This document shows positions 35,496-44,762 of a stretch of DNA of 64,000 nt, piece by piece. The DNA lies in NCBI GenBank assembly GCA_030830785.1, contig JAURMI010000003.1, positions 248,001-312,000 of the forward strand, read 5' to 3'. The notes below the pieces were generated by a model. The model was not told the origin of the DNA and ran no database searches. It was given only the letters and a program-made list of their open reading frames with translations. A program made the position numbers and the translations under genes. Source of the DNA: Crocinitomicaceae bacterium. GTDB taxonomy: Bacteria; Bacteroidota; Bacteroidia; Flavobacteriales_D; Crocinitomicaceae. Position 1 is the first letter of the stretch; every line of letters starts with the position of its first letter.

Positions 35496-36546
35496 CCCAC
35501 GCAATACATCCTTTTTCGACGACTAAATCAGACTCAAAATTGTTACGATAAATTGCGCCTGTTCCAAATCCTTGAGGCAGCGTTAAATCATAAGTCGAGC
35601 CAAATTGTACAATGGCACTGAGCCCAATAGCACTTTCTAGCGCACTAGTAAGCCACCAACTTATTTTACGTTCTTCTGCCAAAGTAATCCATTCTCTTAC
35701 ACCTGAAAATCCACCATGCAGACTTGGTTTAAGGATAATAAAATGTGGCCGAAGCAGATCTAAATTTTGTGCTTTTTCTTCCAAAGTATGTAGGCCAATT
35801 AACTCTTCATCAAGCGCAATTGGAATGGGTGAATTTATAATCAATTCTGACATTTTTTGACGCTGTCCTGCTGCAATTGGTTGCTCAATACTATGGACCT
35901 CTAGACTAGCTAATTCATTGAGAACCTCATGCACATTTTCTGCAGTAAATGCACCATTGGCATCAACTCTTATTGTGAGTTCTGGGCCAGCTGCCATTCT
36001 AAGCTCTTTTAATAGGCTGAGCTCTTGTTGCCAATCCAAAGCTCCAATTTTGATTTTTACCGTTTTAAATCCAAGGGCGAGTTTTTCTTGGGCCTGAATA
36101 CGCATGTTAGAAAGTGAGCCCATCCAAACGAGGCCATTGATAGGAATTTGTTTTTCTTTTCGTGTAAAAGCTGTATCGAATAATTGCTTGCTACCCTTTG
36201 CCTGAATAGAAAACAAAAGCAACTCAAGTCCGAAAAGAAAAGAGGGGAAGGCACGCCAATCTTTAGTAAATTCAAGATAATGCTGGTCTTCAAAAAATGA
36301 CTTCTTTGACCACAGGGGAATGAATGCCCTACACTTTTCAATAAAAAATTGTAAATCGCGTGCGTATTGCCTTTCATCCTGGTATTCAGGAGAAAGCCCT
36401 GGTATAATTGAAAATTCCGTTTGCGCAATTTGACCATTCTCCAATGGAAAATAGTACATCCAGGACGGCTTTGTATGCAAAATTCCCCGACTTGTTGCAG
36501 CCGGGTTAATAAATTCTAAGGTATGTAAAATTAATTGTTCAGACAT
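35473..36546 (-). CDS. menC: o-Succinylbenzoate synthase (enolase superfamily)
   Basis: About 357 residues from ATG 36546. MenC dehydrates SHCHC to o-succinylbenzoate in menaquinone synthesis. Enolase-superfamily marks are KTVKIKIG (KxK base), RVDANGAFT (Asp ligand), SIEQPI (Glu ligand), ALDEEL (Asp/Glu ligand) and ILKPSLHGGF (second Lys). An N-terminal capping domain precedes them. A dipeptide epimerase or N-acylamino acid racemase of the same family is the main alternative. The start overlaps the end of rlmH by 8 bp, and no other men genes are in the window. Confidence 0.83.
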   Translation of the reverse strand: MSEQLILHTLEFINPAATSRGILHTKPSWMYYFPLENGQIAQTEFSIIPGLSPEYQDERQYARDLQFFIEKCRAFIPLWSKKSFFEDQHYLEFTKDWRAFPSFLFGLELLLFSIQAKGSKQLFDTAFTRKEKQIPINGLVWMGSLSNMRIQAQEKLALGFKTVKIKIGALDWQQELSLLKELRMAAGPELTIRVDANGAFTAENVHEVLNELASLEVHSIEQPIAAGQRQKMSELIINSPIPIALDEELIGLHTLEEKAQNLDLLRPHFIILKPSLHGGFSGVREWITLAEERKISWWLTSALESAIGLSAIVQFGSTYDLTLPQGFGTGAIYRNNFESDLVVEKGCIAWVNGFDRS

Positions 36547-37012
36547 GGTGATAAGGCTCACCTTTAATGATGCTAAATGCCCTGTAAAGTTGTTCTAAAA
36601 AAATAACGCGAACCATTTGATGAGAAAAAGTCATCTTAGATAGTGCAATCTTGAATTGAGCACGATTATTAATATTTGGACTAAACCCGAAAGCTCCTCC
36701 AATTATAAATACCATATTGGGGCTTTGCTGCATTTGTTTTTGGCTCAGCCATTGGGAAAATTGTACAGAAGAAAATTCAGAACCATTTTCATCAAGCAAA
36801 ACCACGTAATCCGTGGGTTTTAACTTGGATAATATCAATTCTCCTTCCTTCTCTTTTAATTGCGTTGGACTATAGGTTTTTGGGGTTTTTATGTCGGGAA
36901 GTGTGATGCGCTCATAATTACAGTAATGTATGAGGCGCTGTTCATAGCGCGATTCACCGACTTTCAGATCTTCAAATGCGGTTTTTCCAACAACGATTAA
37001 CCGAATTTTCAT
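36539..37012 (-). CDS. rlmH: 23S rRNA (pseudouridine1915-N3)-methyltransferase RlmH
   Basis: 157 residues, the standard length for this SPOUT-class enzyme, which methylates pseudouridine 1915 in helix 69 of 23S rRNA in the assembled ribosome. Motifs include KIRLIVVGKT at the start, YVVLDENG-like (DYVVLLDENGSEFSS), FIIGGAFGF and SKMTFSHQMVRVIFLEQLYRA with the C-terminal YHHV end. It lies in a tight operon, 4 bp after nifU and overlapping menC. Confidence 0.96.
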   Translation of the reverse strand: MKIRLIVVGKTAFEDLKVGESRYEQRLIHYCNYERITLPDIKTPKTYSPTQLKEKEGELILSKLKPTDYVVLLDENGSEFSSVQFSQWLSQKQMQQSPNMVFIIGGAFGFSPNINNRAQFKIALSKMTFSHQMVRVIFLEQLYRAFSIIKGEPYHHV

Positions 37013-37016
37013 AGCG

Positions 37017-37259
37017 TTATACGGCTTCTACCCCTTTCAATTCTGGAGCAGCCATTTTTAAAGCTTCTTCAAGTCCACCTTTTAAGGTCATTGCTGACAT
37101 TGAGCAATCACTACAAGAACCAATGAGGCGTACTTGAACTATGGCATCATCAGTAATATCAACAAGCTCCATATCTCCACCATCCGCATGTAAAAAAGGA
37201 CGCAGTTGATCTAAGGCCTCTAAAACTTTGTTTTGTAGATTTTTTTTGTCAATCATCAT
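37017..37259 (-). CDS. NifU-like Fe-S scaffold domain protein
   Basis: About 80 residues from ATG 37259 (37256 is a second Met). It is a stand-alone NifU C-terminal domain: FLHADGGDMELVDI, then the cluster-binding pair IGSCSDCSMS (CxxC) and MTLKGGLEEALK. It probably carries a labile Fe-S cluster for transfer to target proteins. An ORF frame extends to 37301, but the ATG pair overlapping the end of mrp is the likely start. Its place directly after mrp, an Fe-S carrier ATPase, supports a joint role. Confidence 0.9.
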   Translation of the reverse strand: MMIDKKNLQNKVLEALDQLRPFLHADGGDMELVDITDDAIVQVRLIGSCSDCSMSAMTLKGGLEEALKMAAPELKGVEAV

Positions 37260-38334
37260 TACTGTTTTTGGTGGCGGTAATGGTTTGTAATTCAAGTTCA
37301 AAGTTATGTACTAATTGGTCAAATGCCATTGAAGTAGGTGAATTTTGCTGAAAAACTGCTGGTCTTCCTGCATCACCTGCCTCGCAAACCCCTTGTACAA
37401 GCGGAACACTTCCTAGAAAGGGAACCTTCATTCCTTGGGCTAAATTCCGTGCCCCGTCACGACCAAAAATATAATATTTATTCTCAGGTAATTCTGCCGG
37501 TGTAAAATAGGCCATGTTTTCAACTATACCCACAATAGGCACTTTAAAGGAGTCGAGACCAAACATTTGAATCCCTCTTCTTGCATCAGCCAATGCCACT
37601 TCTTGAGGCGTTGAAACGATTACCACTCCATCTAAAGGAACAGTTTGCATTAATGACAAGTGAATATCACCTGTTCCTGGTGGCAAATCAATAATTAAAA
37701 AATCCAAAGTGCCCCAGTGTGCATCTGTGAAAAGTTGGGTGAGCGCTTTGGAGGCCATAGGCCCTCGCCAAACAACAGCATCATCTTGATTGGTAAAAAA
37801 CCCAATAGATAAAATTTTGATTCCGTTTGACTCAATTGGTGCTATAAAAGATTGACCATTAACTTGAGTCATTTTAGGGCGTTCACCAACTAAATCAAAC
37901 ATCGTTGGCATTGATGGACCGTGTATATCAGCATCAACAATACCCACCTGATACCCTTTTTTAGAAAGTCCACCGGCTAAATTTGCCGTAATTGTAGATT
38001 TTCCGACCCCTCCTTTTCCGGAAGCCACTGCGATGATGTATTTGACTTCGGGTAAAATTTTACGGCGCGCTGACCGTTCATTCGCCTCTAATCCTTTAAT
38101 TTGACACGATACTTCTAATTTTTGGCCAAGAACTCGTTTTAAATTGAACTCAATTGCCTCTTGCATGCGCTTTCTTGCGTGCAAGGCTGGATTTGAAATT
38201 CTGACAATTAAATGAACTGTATTGCCCTCAATTTGCAAAGACTCTACTAGATTCAAACTTACCAAATCATTTTTTAAATCGGGCTCTGTAATATTGCCTA
38301 GAACTTCAAGTATTGCTTCTCTATTGATTTGCAT
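37249..38334 (-). CDS. Mrp/NBP35 family Fe-S cluster carrier ATPase
   Basis: 361 residues. An N-terminal DUF59/MIP18-like domain (1-90: REAILEVLGNITEPDLKNDLV) is followed by a P-loop NTPase of the Mrp/ApbC type, with deviant Walker A SGKGGVGKST near 108, DADIHGPSMP, and LIIDLPPGTGD. It binds and delivers Fe-S clusters in the cytoplasm. It overlaps the upstream lipoprotein gene by 14 bp and nifU by 11 bp, so the operon is strongly coupled. Confidence 0.93.
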   Translation of the reverse strand: MQINREAILEVLGNITEPDLKNDLVSLNLVESLQIEGNTVHLIVRISNPALHARKRMQEAIEFNLKRVLGQKLEVSCQIKGLEANERSARRKILPEVKYIIAVASGKGGVGKSTITANLAGGLSKKGYQVGIVDADIHGPSMPTMFDLVGERPKMTQVNGQSFIAPIESNGIKILSIGFFTNQDDAVVWRGPMASKALTQLFTDAHWGTLDFLIIDLPPGTGDIHLSLMQTVPLDGVVIVSTPQEVALADARRGIQMFGLDSFKVPIVGIVENMAYFTPAELPENKYYIFGRDGARNLAQGMKVPFLGSVPLVQGVCEAGDAGRPAVFQQNSPTSMAFDQLVHNFELELQTITATKNSNDD

Positions 38335-38860
38335 TTGTGGCTTTTATTGACTGAATTGAATGGTACATGAAATTAACAACCTTTTTAGAGTCTCCTTGTT
38401 CGCTATTCATAATTTCATAATAATTTGGGCCAATGCGACGGACACTGTAGATAAAATATCTTGCATTATTTTCAGAATCAAAATTTCCCTTTACTTTGCG
38501 CCGATAAATCAACAGGTCCTTTTCTTGCTTTTCGATTTCGATCTCAAAAAATTTATTTGGTTTCATTAATTTTCGCTTGTACTCCTCAAAGCGGTAAGAA
38601 TAATCGCCATAATCTTCTATTAAAAGCGTAAAATTTCTACCAACTTCTACTTTCCATTTAAATCCACCTAGATCATGAGTAACATTTGGCTTAAGCGAGG
38701 TGCCTATTCCTGCACTAGAATTTGGCAACATCATTTTTGCATTTAAATCATAGAAATCAAAATCAAAAAGGTCATATTGAACATAATCATATTTTTTGGG
38801 CTTTGGACTTGAGCAAGCACCCAATAAACAAAACAAAACAAGAATACATCTTATCTTCAT
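38321..38860 (-). CDS. Lipoprotein of unknown function
   Basis: About 179 residues from ATG 38860. The signal peptide has a lipobox LLGACSS. The mature part is charged with aromatic repeats and no recognised domain. It heads the operon with mrp, nifU, rlmH and menC, overlapping mrp by 14 bp. A perfect -7 box ends 4 nt before its ATG. An alternative upstream start (38875) would lie across that box and is rejected. Confidence 0.75.
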   Translation of the reverse strand: MKIRCILVLFCLLGACSSPKPKKYDYVQYDLFDFDFYDLNAKMMLPNSSAGIGTSLKPNVTHDLGGFKWKVEVGRNFTLLIEDYGDYSYRFEEYKRKLMKPNKFFEIEIEKQEKDLLIYRRKVKGNFDSENNARYFIYSVRRIGPNYYEIMNSEQGDSKKVVNFMYHSIQSIKATNANQ

Positions 38861-38864
38861 ATTA

Positions 38865-38872
38865 CAAAGATA
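38865..38872 (-). promoter_or_regulatory. -7 box TATCTTTG, 4 nt before start codon
   Basis: A perfect TAnnTTTG on the minus strand with TAAT between it and ATG 38860 of the lipoprotein/mrp operon. It shares 2 bp with an oppositely directed box at 38871-38878. Confidence 0.55.
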
Positions 38873-38878
38873 CATTTG
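38871..38878 (+). promoter_or_regulatory. -7 box TACATTTG for the DUF423 gene
   Basis: A perfect TAnnTTTG on the plus strand, 28 nt before ATG 38907. It overlaps the minus-strand box at 38865-38872, so the two promoters cannot be melted independently. Confidence 0.45.
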
Positions 38879-38906
38879 GTTTGGCTTTTTTTCACAATTT
38901 CGTATT

Positions 38907-39293
38907 ATGGAAAAACAAACTACCTTTCTTTCAGGCTTATTTATAATGTTTTCAATTGTTTTTGGTGCATTTGGAGCACATGCTTTAAAAGATATCTTAA
39001 CCGTTGATCAGCTTCATTCTTTTGATGTGGCTGTTCGCTATCAAGGATTCCTGTCTTTGGGTATTTTCATCTTGGCACTTAATTCTCAACATTTCAGTTT
39101 TGATATTAAACGAATCTTAATGGCGATGCTTTTGGGTATGATTCTTTTTTCATTTTCAATTTATTTTCTGGTTTTATCCCCGCATTTAATACCGAATTTA
39201 AATTTGAATTGGCTAGGAATCATAACGCCCATAGGTGGTGGACTCACCATTATTTCTTGGGCCATTTTTTTATTTCGTCTGTTAAAATACTGA
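38907..39293 (+). CDS. DUF423 small membrane protein
   Basis: About 128 residues from ATG 38907 with four hydrophobic segments. The N-terminal GLFIMFSIVFGAFGAHALKD and FDVAVRYQG segments are the DUF423 signature. The function is unknown, and it is inferred to sit in the inner membrane. The longer reading frame beginning at 38796 would read back through the divergent lipoprotein gene and is not used. Confidence 0.88.
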   Translation: MEKQTTFLSGLFIMFSIVFGAFGAHALKDILTVDQLHSFDVAVRYQGFLSLGIFILALNSQHFSFDIKRILMAMLLGMILFSFSIYFLVLSPHLIPNLNLNWLGIITPIGGGLTIISWAIFLFRLLKY

Positions 39294-39322
39294 CTTGTCA
39301 TGAACTTTTTTACAATGAAAGT

Positions 39323-39352
39323 TTTGTTATTAACGAATAGTTTTTAATTTTG
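39323..39352 (+). promoter_or_regulatory. Bacteroidota promoter of bcp (TTTG, 18 bp, TAATTTTG)
   Basis: TTTG at 39323-39326 and TAATTTTG at 39345-39352 with 18 bp between them. The transcript would begin near 39357, giving a leader of about 36 nt before ATG 39393. Confidence 0.65.
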
Positions 39353-39392
39353 ATTAGTTTTTCATCGTTTAACCGATTATTTTTTAAACATT

Positions 39393-39854
39393 ATGACTAC
39401 TTTACCTCTCGGAAGCAAGCTTCCAACATTTACAGGAGTTGACCAAAATGGCAATTCTCTTCAAAGTAATGACCTACTTGGGAAAAACCTTGTAATTTAT
39501 TTTTATCCAAAAGATGACACTCCCGGTTGCACTGCGCAAGCATGTAGTATTCGAGATGGTAAAGATGCGCTTTTGGCTGCAAATATTCAAGTAATTGGAA
39601 TAAGTGCCGATAGCGTTGCCTCTCACTCAAAATTCGTGAATAAATATGAACTGAATTTTCCTTTGATTTCTGATACAGAAAAAGCCATTATTAATTTATT
39701 TGGTGTCTGGGGCCCTAAAAAATTTATGGGGCGTGTTTATGATGGAATTCATCGTATGACCTATGTTTTCGATCAAAGTGGCACCCTCATAAAGATTATA
39801 GAAAAACCCAATACTAAAGATCATGCCAATGAAATTTTAGCCTGTTTTCAATAG
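39393..39854 (+). CDS. bcp: Thiol peroxidase, BCP/PrxQ type peroxiredoxin
   Basis: A 153-residue cytoplasmic peroxiredoxin that reduces hydroperoxides using thioredoxin. DDTPGCTAQACSIRD holds the peroxidatic Cys46 and a resolving Cys51 five residues later, the atypical 2-Cys PrxQ layout. YFYPKD and GVWGPKKFMGR are family marks. A thioredoxin gene lies 2 kb downstream. Confidence 0.95.
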   Translation: MTTLPLGSKLPTFTGVDQNGNSLQSNDLLGKNLVIYFYPKDDTPGCTAQACSIRDGKDALLAANIQVIGISADSVASHSKFVNKYELNFPLISDTEKAIINLFGVWGPKKFMGRVYDGIHRMTYVFDQSGTLIKIIEKPNTKDHANEILACFQ

Positions 39855-39862
39855 AACGTAAG

Positions 39863-39891
39863 TTGTTTACGATCTTCTAATTGCAACTTTG
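39863..39891 (+). promoter_or_regulatory. Imperfect promoter of recA (TTG, 18 bp, CAACTTTG)
   Basis: TTG at 39863-39865 and CAACTTTG at 39884-39891, one mismatch from TAnnTTTG, with 18 bp between. It would give a leader of about 37 nt. No SOS-box-like palindrome was identified. Confidence 0.35.
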
Positions 39892-39932
39892 TAAAAATTA
39901 TTCACCGAGCCTAGCTCAAAACAACAAACGAT

Positions 39933-40961
39933 ATGTCAAAAGAACAAAATGCAGACAAACTCAAGGCACTCCAGTTGACCATGGAGAAGCTTGACAAAAC
40001 ATTTGGTAAAGGCGCCGTAATGAAATTAGGTGATGCTCCTGTTGAAAATGTGGAGGTTATCCCAACAGGATCACTCACTTTAGACCTCGCCCTTGGAATA
40101 AATGGCTACCCGAAAGGTCGTGTAGTTGAAATTTATGGCCCAGAATCTTCGGGTAAAACCACCCTTGCTATTCACGCAATCGCAGAGGTTCAAAAACAAG
40201 GTGGCATTGCTGCATTCATAGACGCTGAACATGCCTTTGACCAATTTTATGCTCAAAAATTAGGTGTCGATATTTCCAATCTATTAATCTCACAACCAGA
40301 CAATGGTGAACAAGCACTAGAAATCGCCGATAACTTAATTCGTTCTGGTGCCATTGATTTAATTATCATAGATTCTGTTGCAGCACTCACACCAAAAGCA
40401 GAAATTGAAGGTGAAATGGGAGATTCTCAAATGGGTCTGCAAGCACGCCTTATGTCCAAAGCGCTTAGAAAACTTACAGGTTCAATAAACAAAGCTGGTT
40501 GCTGCTGCATTTTTATAAATCAACTCAGAGATAAAATTGGAGTAATGTTTGGAAACCCCGAAACAACAACAGGTGGGAATGCACTCAAATTTTATTCATC
40601 AATTCGTATAGATATTCGCCGTTCTAGTCAACTAAAAGAAGGTGAAGACGTAGTTGGTAATCGTGTAAAAGTTAAGGTTGTAAAAAATAAAGTTGCTCCT
40701 CCTTTCAGAAAAGCAGAGTTTGACATCATGTATGGAGAGGGAATCTCAAAAGTTGGCGAAATCATAGACTTGGCAGTAGATTTAAATATCCTTAAGAAAA
40801 GTGGCTCATGGTTTTCTTATGGAGAAACAAAACTTGGCCAAGGTCGTGATGCCATTAAATCGCTTATTTTAGATAATCCAGAACTTATGGAAGAACTTGA
40901 GATCAAAATCAAAGATGCACTTGTTATGCCTGATGGTCAAACAATGGTGTTGCAAGATTAG
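39933..40961 (+). CDS. recA: Recombinase RecA
   Basis: 342 residues, typical length. It forms filaments on single-stranded DNA for recombination and SOS induction. Walker [10 protein letters not shown] is at 69-77; [32 protein letters not shown] and the L2 region [21 protein letters not shown] are intact. The C-terminal acidic tail is short. It is followed by a clear terminator. Confidence 0.98.
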   Translation: MSKEQNADKLKALQLTMEKLDKTFGKGAVMKLGDAPVENVEVIPTGSLTLDLALGINGYPKGRVVEIYGPESSGKTTLAIHAIAEVQKQGGIAAFIDAEHAFDQFYAQKLGVDISNLLISQPDNGEQALEIADNLIRSGAIDLIIIDSVAALTPKAEIEGEMGDSQMGLQARLMSKALRKLTGSINKAGCCCIFINQLRDKIGVMFGNPETTTGGNALKFYSSIRIDIRRSSQLKEGEDVVGNRVKVKVVKNKVAPPFRKAEFDIMYGEGISKVGEIIDLAVDLNILKKSGSWFSYGETKLGQGRDAIKSLILDNPELMEELEIKIKDALVMPDGQTMVLQD

Positions 40962-40982
40962 ACCTATCGTTTGGTTGAAAAG

Positions 40983-41011
40983 CGGTGCTCCTTGAGGGCG
41001 CCGTTTTTTTT
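40983..41011 (+). terminator. Rho-independent terminator after recA
   Basis: CGGTGCTC (40983-40990) pairs with GGGCGCCG (40996-41003), including two G-U pairs, around loop CTTGA, followed by eight T (41004-41011). It begins 21 nt after the recA stop. Confidence 0.85.
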
Positions 41012-41089
41012 AAATAAAATATTTTGGCCATCGTTTTAGGCAAAAAGCCAAACTTATTTTATCTTCGATTTACTTTTAAACTTAAAACT

Positions 41090-41794
41090 ATGAAATCTTA
41101 CCTCTCATTGCTAGCCATTTCTGTAATTCTAATAAGCACCAATACAAGTTGCAAGAAAAAGGGCTGCACGGATGCAGATGCAGTAAACTACAACCAAGCC
41201 GCGAAAAAGGATGATGGAACATGTAAATACGCGCCAATTATTACCATCAATGGCAATAATCCTGAAACAATAAACGTAGCAGATAACTATACTGATGCCG
41301 GCGCCACCGCAATAAATAAAGACGGCACATCAGTTTCAGTGACAACAGACAACCAAGTTGATAACAATACCAAAGGCACCTATGTGGTAACATATTCAGC
41401 GACCAATGAAAATGGAACCACAACAGCAACTAGAACTGTAAACGTTCAAATTGGAAAAGACAACTGGATAGTAACATGGGCAGTAACAAGCGACTGTGGA
41501 AATTCCTTCCCACTAACACCAGATCCAATATTCGGTCCAGGTGCTACCGAATTGGAACTAGTTATCGATAATATGTTCAACCTAGTTGGAGGCACAGCTA
41601 CGGCTAACATTAATGGAAATCAGATTACCATCCCAACCCAAACCATTGACTTCACACTTGGTCAGGTAACTTTTGACGGAATTGGTGTAATCAATGACCA
41701 AGCCAACTTAATAACCATAACGTATAATTATGAAAATACGATCCCATTAATTGGCGGAACTGGTACTTGTATTGCTACATACACCAAACAATAA
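41090..41794 (+). CDS. Lipoprotein with DUF5011/Ig-like domain
   Basis: About 234 residues from ATG 41090. The lipobox NTSCKKK near residue 20 indicates membrane anchoring. A short GCTDADAVNYNQAAKKDDGTC motif follows, of the kind repeated in Bacteroidota secreted proteins. An Ig-like DUF5011 domain follows (ITINGNNPETINVADNY, DAGATAINKDGTSVSV), then a C-terminal beta domain of unknown function. It is a separate unit between two terminators. The frame upstream to 41024 has no signal peptide and is not used. Confidence 0.82.
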   Translation: MKSYLSLLAISVILISTNTSCKKKGCTDADAVNYNQAAKKDDGTCKYAPIITINGNNPETINVADNYTDAGATAINKDGTSVSVTTDNQVDNNTKGTYVVTYSATNENGTTTATRTVNVQIGKDNWIVTWAVTSDCGNSFPLTPDPIFGPGATELELVIDNMFNLVGGTATANINGNQITIPTQTIDFTLGQVTFDGIGVINDQANLITITYNYENTIPLIGGTGTCIATYTKQ

Positions 41795-41811
41795 TTTCAA
41801 TAAAATCTTTT

Positions 41812-41837
41812 AAAGGCTCCGTTTGGAGCCTTTTTTA
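41812..41837 (+). terminator. Rho-independent terminator after the DUF5011 lipoprotein
   Basis: AAAGGCTCC (41812-41820) pairs perfectly with GGAGCCTTT (41825-41833) around GTTT, with a T run to 41836. Confidence 0.88.
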
Positions 41838-41883
41838 TACCCCTACTGTAGCATTAGTTACAAAGATTACCCCAGTGATGGAT

Positions 41884-41891
41884 TAAATTTG
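41884..41891 (+). promoter_or_regulatory. -7 box TAAATTTG, 4 nt before start codon
   Basis: A perfect TAnnTTTG with TTTT between it and ATG 41896 of the thioredoxin gene. It lies downstream of the preceding gene's terminator, so it must serve the thioredoxin gene, probably giving a leaderless mRNA. Confidence 0.55.
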
Positions 41892-41895
41892 TTTT

Positions 41896-42192
41896 ATGGG
41901 AAAATTCAATGAAATAATTGCTGCCGAAATTCCAACCCTAATTGATTTTCATGCTACCTGGTGCGGACCTTGCAAAATGATGTCACCTATTTTAGAGCAA
42001 TTCAAGAAAAAAAAAGGTGACAAACTTCGCATTTTAAAGATAGATGTCGACAAAAATCCAGAAATCGCCAACCGATATAAGGTTCGGGGAGTGCCTACAT
42101 TGGTCTTGTTCAAGGAAGGGAAATTGCTTTGGCGTGAAAGTGGCGCTTTTCCACTCAATACCCTTGAAGTAAAATTGAATCCATTCCTTTAA
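41896..42192 (+). CDS. Thioredoxin
   Basis: A 98-residue cytoplasmic thioredoxin fold protein with the active site TWCGPCKMM (Cys23, Cys26), DVDKNPEIANRYKVRGVPT (cis-Pro loop) and VLFKEGKLLW. Length and motifs match TrxA, but there may be further thioredoxins elsewhere in the genome, so no symbol is assigned. It reduces disulfides and could supply bcp. Confidence 0.92.
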   Translation: MGKFNEIIAAEIPTLIDFHATWCGPCKMMSPILEQFKKKKGDKLRILKIDVDKNPEIANRYKVRGVPTLVLFKEGKLLWRESGAFPLNTLEVKLNPFL

Positions 42193-42241
42193 GTATCTAA
42201 TTATTCGAATCTAAACGTAACCCTTGATTTTTAAATACGTA

Positions 42242-42272
42242 TTTGCATTCTAAGGCAGAATGACTACTTTTG
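42242..42272 (+). promoter_or_regulatory. Consensus Bacteroidota promoter of the pyrophosphatase gene (TTTG, 19 bp, TACTTTTG)
   Basis: TTTG at 42242-42245 and TACTTTTG at 42265-42272 with exactly 19 bp between, the textbook arrangement. The start would be near 42277, giving an A/T-rich leader of about 26 nt before ATG 42303. Confidence 0.8.
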
Positions 42273-42302
42273 CCGGTATTTTTCAATTTTTAAATAATTT
42301 TT

Positions 42303-44708
42303 ATGAACGCAATTTACATTCCAATTGGACTGTCTCTCATCGGACTTCTATTTATGCTTGTAAAAATGGCTTGGGTTAAAAAACAACCGGCCGGTGATGA
42401 AAAAATGCAATCAATCGCCACAAGTATTAAAGAAGGTGCCATGGCCTTTTTATCTGCAGAATATCGCTTACTTGCCATATTTGTCATTTTAGCTTCTGCT
42501 GCATTATTTGGTATTTCTTTAATTGTGGATACCACCCATTGGTTAATTGTGCCCGCTTTTATCGTAGGCGCTATCTTTTCAGCAATTGCGGGAAACATTG
42601 GGATGCGTGTTGCCACAGATGCCAATGTTCGCACTACCGAAGCTGCAAAAACATCGCTACCAAACGCACTTAAAGTATCCTTTGGTGGTGGTACAGTTAT
42701 GGGCTTGGGGGTTGCTGGTTTGGCTGTCCTTGGCTTATCATTATTTTTTATGTTCTTCCTTTCGTATTTTATAAAGGGCGGTCAGTGGAATAGTGAAAGT
42801 ATGACTATGGTATTAGAAGCGCTAGCAGGTTTTTCATTAGGAGCTGAATCCATTGCTTTATTTGCAAGAGTAGGTGGTGGAATTTATACTAAAGCCGCAG
42901 ATGTAGGTGCAGATTTAGTTGGAAAAGTGGAAGCTGGTATTCCTGAAGATGATCCGCGCAACCCAGCAACAATAGCTGATAATGTTGGTGACAACGTTGG
43001 CGATGTAGCAGGTATGGGGGCTGATCTTTTTGGCTCTTACGTTGCTACGGTATTGGCTTCTATGGTTTTAGGTAACTATATCATTAATGATATGTCCACC
43101 GCCAGTAAGGAGCAATTCACTGATAACTTTAATGGATTGGGGCCTATCCTTCTTCCTATTATGATTGCTGGTGTGGGAATTATCGCCTCCATCATTGGTA
43201 CTTTCTTGGTGCGTATCAAATCTAATGATGCAAAAGAAAATGAAGTTCAAAAAGCCTTAAACATTGGCAATATCACTTCAATCATTCTCTCTGCTGTAGC
43301 AGGATGGTTCTTGGTTAAATGGATGTTGCCTGAAACAATTCAGATGCATTTCTTCGGCGACGGAGAAGATGTTTTTCAAGCGATTCCTTCTCGCCACATA
43401 TTTTATGCAACTTTGGTAGGATTGGGTGTTGGTTACCTGATTTCCTTCTTTACTGAATACTACACGGCACTTGGTAAAAAACCTGTTTTAGGCATAGTTC
43501 AAAATTCTTCTACAGGTGCGGCAACAAACATTATTGCCGGTTTAGCAACCGGAATGATCTCAACGTTTTCTTCAGTAATCTTATTTGCTGCTGCAATTTG
43601 GGGTTCTTATGCTTTGGCTGGTTTCTATGGTGTAGCGATTGCTGCATCGGCAATGATGGCAACTACTGCCATGCAATTGGCAATTGATGCCTTTGGCCCT
43701 ATTGCAGACAATGCAGGAGGTGTAGCAGAAATGAGCGAACTACCAAAGGAAGTAAGACAACGTACGGACGTACTAGATTCTGTAGGAAATACAACTGCTG
43801 CAGTTGGAAAAGGTTTTGCAATTGCATCGGCAGCCCTCACCGCACTTGCTTTATTTGCAGCATATGTGACATTTACAGGTATTGAAGGAATAAACATATT
43901 TAAGGCACCTGTTTTAGCTGCCTTATTTATTGGTGGAATGATTCCTGTTGTTTTCTCTGCATTAGCAATGAAGTCGGTGGGAAGCGCAGCCATGGACATG
44001 GTCAATGAAGTGCGCAGACAGTTTCGGGAAATCCCAGGTATATTGGAAGGTACAGGGAAGCCAGAGTATGGTAAATGTGTAGAAATTTCTACAAAAGCTG
44101 CACTTCGCGAAATGATGTTGCCAGGTGCCCTTACTATATTAACACCAATTATTATTGGCCTTGGAACTGGATTTTTATCATCTGATTGGAAAATGGCGGC
44201 TGAAGTTCTCGGAGGTTATATGGCAGGTGTTGCGGTTTCAGGTGTACTTTGGGCAATCTTCCAAAATAATGCAGGAGGCGCTTGGGACAATGCCAAAAAA
44301 TCATTTGAAGCTGGCGTTATGATCAATGGAGAAATGACTTATAAGGGATCAGATGCTCATAAAGCAGCTGTAACTGGAGATACTGTTGGTGATCCATTCA
44401 AAGATACTTCTGGGCCTTCGATGAATATTTTAATCAAATTAACCTGTCTTGTTGGCCTTGTAATAGCACCGATTATCGGAGAGAAAATAGAAGCAAGTGA
44501 ACCTAGTTGTACAAGCAATTCTGAAATGACTTGCAAAATGGAAAACTGTCCTAAGATGTCGGACCAACAGTGCGCTAAAAAATGTGAATCTAAAACCTGT
44601 TCATCTGAACAAAAGGCAAATTGCCCGATGCACGGGAATTCAGCCAATAACACTGATAACACTAATGACTGCGCTAGTAACAAAAAATCTTGTTGCAAAA
44701 AGCCATAA
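42303..44708 (+). CDS. hppA: Membrane-bound ion-pumping pyrophosphatase (HppA) with Cys-rich tail
   Basis: An 801-residue integral membrane protein of about 16 TM helices that couples pyrophosphate hydrolysis to Na+ or H+ export. The catalytic signature [19 protein letters not shown] and [21 protein letters not shown] are intact. [13 protein letters not shown], with Ala where K+-independent enzymes have Lys, marks a K+-dependent form. After the last TM helix there are about 67 extra residues (735-801) with ten Cys plus Met and His, ending KKSCCKKP, beyond the usual end of the family. A consensus promoter precedes it and a terminator follows. Confidence 0.95.
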   Translation: MNAIYIPIGLSLIGLLFMLVKMAWVKKQPAGDEKMQSIATSIKEGAMAFLSAEYRLLAIFVILASAALFGISLIVDTTHWLIVPAFIVGAIFSAIAGNIGMRVATDANVRTTEAAKTSLPNALKVSFGGGTVMGLGVAGLAVLGLSLFFMFFLSYFIKGGQWNSESMTMVLEALAGFSLGAESIALFARVGGGIYTKAADVGADLVGKVEAGIPEDDPRNPATIADNVGDNVGDVAGMGADLFGSYVATVLASMVLGNYIINDMSTASKEQFTDNFNGLGPILLPIMIAGVGIIASIIGTFLVRIKSNDAKENEVQKALNIGNITSIILSAVAGWFLVKWMLPETIQMHFFGDGEDVFQAIPSRHIFYATLVGLGVGYLISFFTEYYTALGKKPVLGIVQNSSTGAATNIIAGLATGMISTFSSVILFAAAIWGSYALAGFYGVAIAASAMMATTAMQLAIDAFGPIADNAGGVAEMSELPKEVRQRTDVLDSVGNTTAAVGKGFAIASAALTALALFAAYVTFTGIEGINIFKAPVLAALFIGGMIPVVFSALAMKSVGSAAMDMVNEVRRQFREIPGILEGTGKPEYGKCVEISTKAALREMMLPGALTILTPIIIGLGTGFLSSDWKMAAEVLGGYMAGVAVSGVLWAIFQNNAGGAWDNAKKSFEAGVMINGEMTYKGSDAHKAAVTGDTVGDPFKDTSGPSMNILIKLTCLVGLVIAPIIGEKIEASEPSCTSNSEMTCKMENCPKMSDQQCAKKCESKTCSSEQKANCPMHGNSANNTDNTNDCASNKKSCCKKP

Positions 44709-44730
44709 GCGATAATTCTTGTTTTATAAA

Positions 44731-44757
44731 AAGCCACGAAATACGTGGCTTTTTTTA
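44731..44757 (+). terminator. Rho-independent terminator after hppA
   Basis: AAGCCACG (44731-44738) pairs perfectly with CGTGGCTT (44744-44751) around AAATA, with a T run to 44757. Confidence 0.88.
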
Positions 44758-44762
44758 TTTGC

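Noticed and set aside
38796..38906. N-terminal extension of the DUF423 protein
   Set aside because: It reads back through the divergent lipoprotein gene and both -7 boxes. The family signature starts right after ATG 38907.
43625..44005. 126-residue minus-strand open frame inside hppA
   Set aside because: It is an Ala/Ile/Thr-rich complement of a TM-coding region with no promoter, a shadow of hppA.
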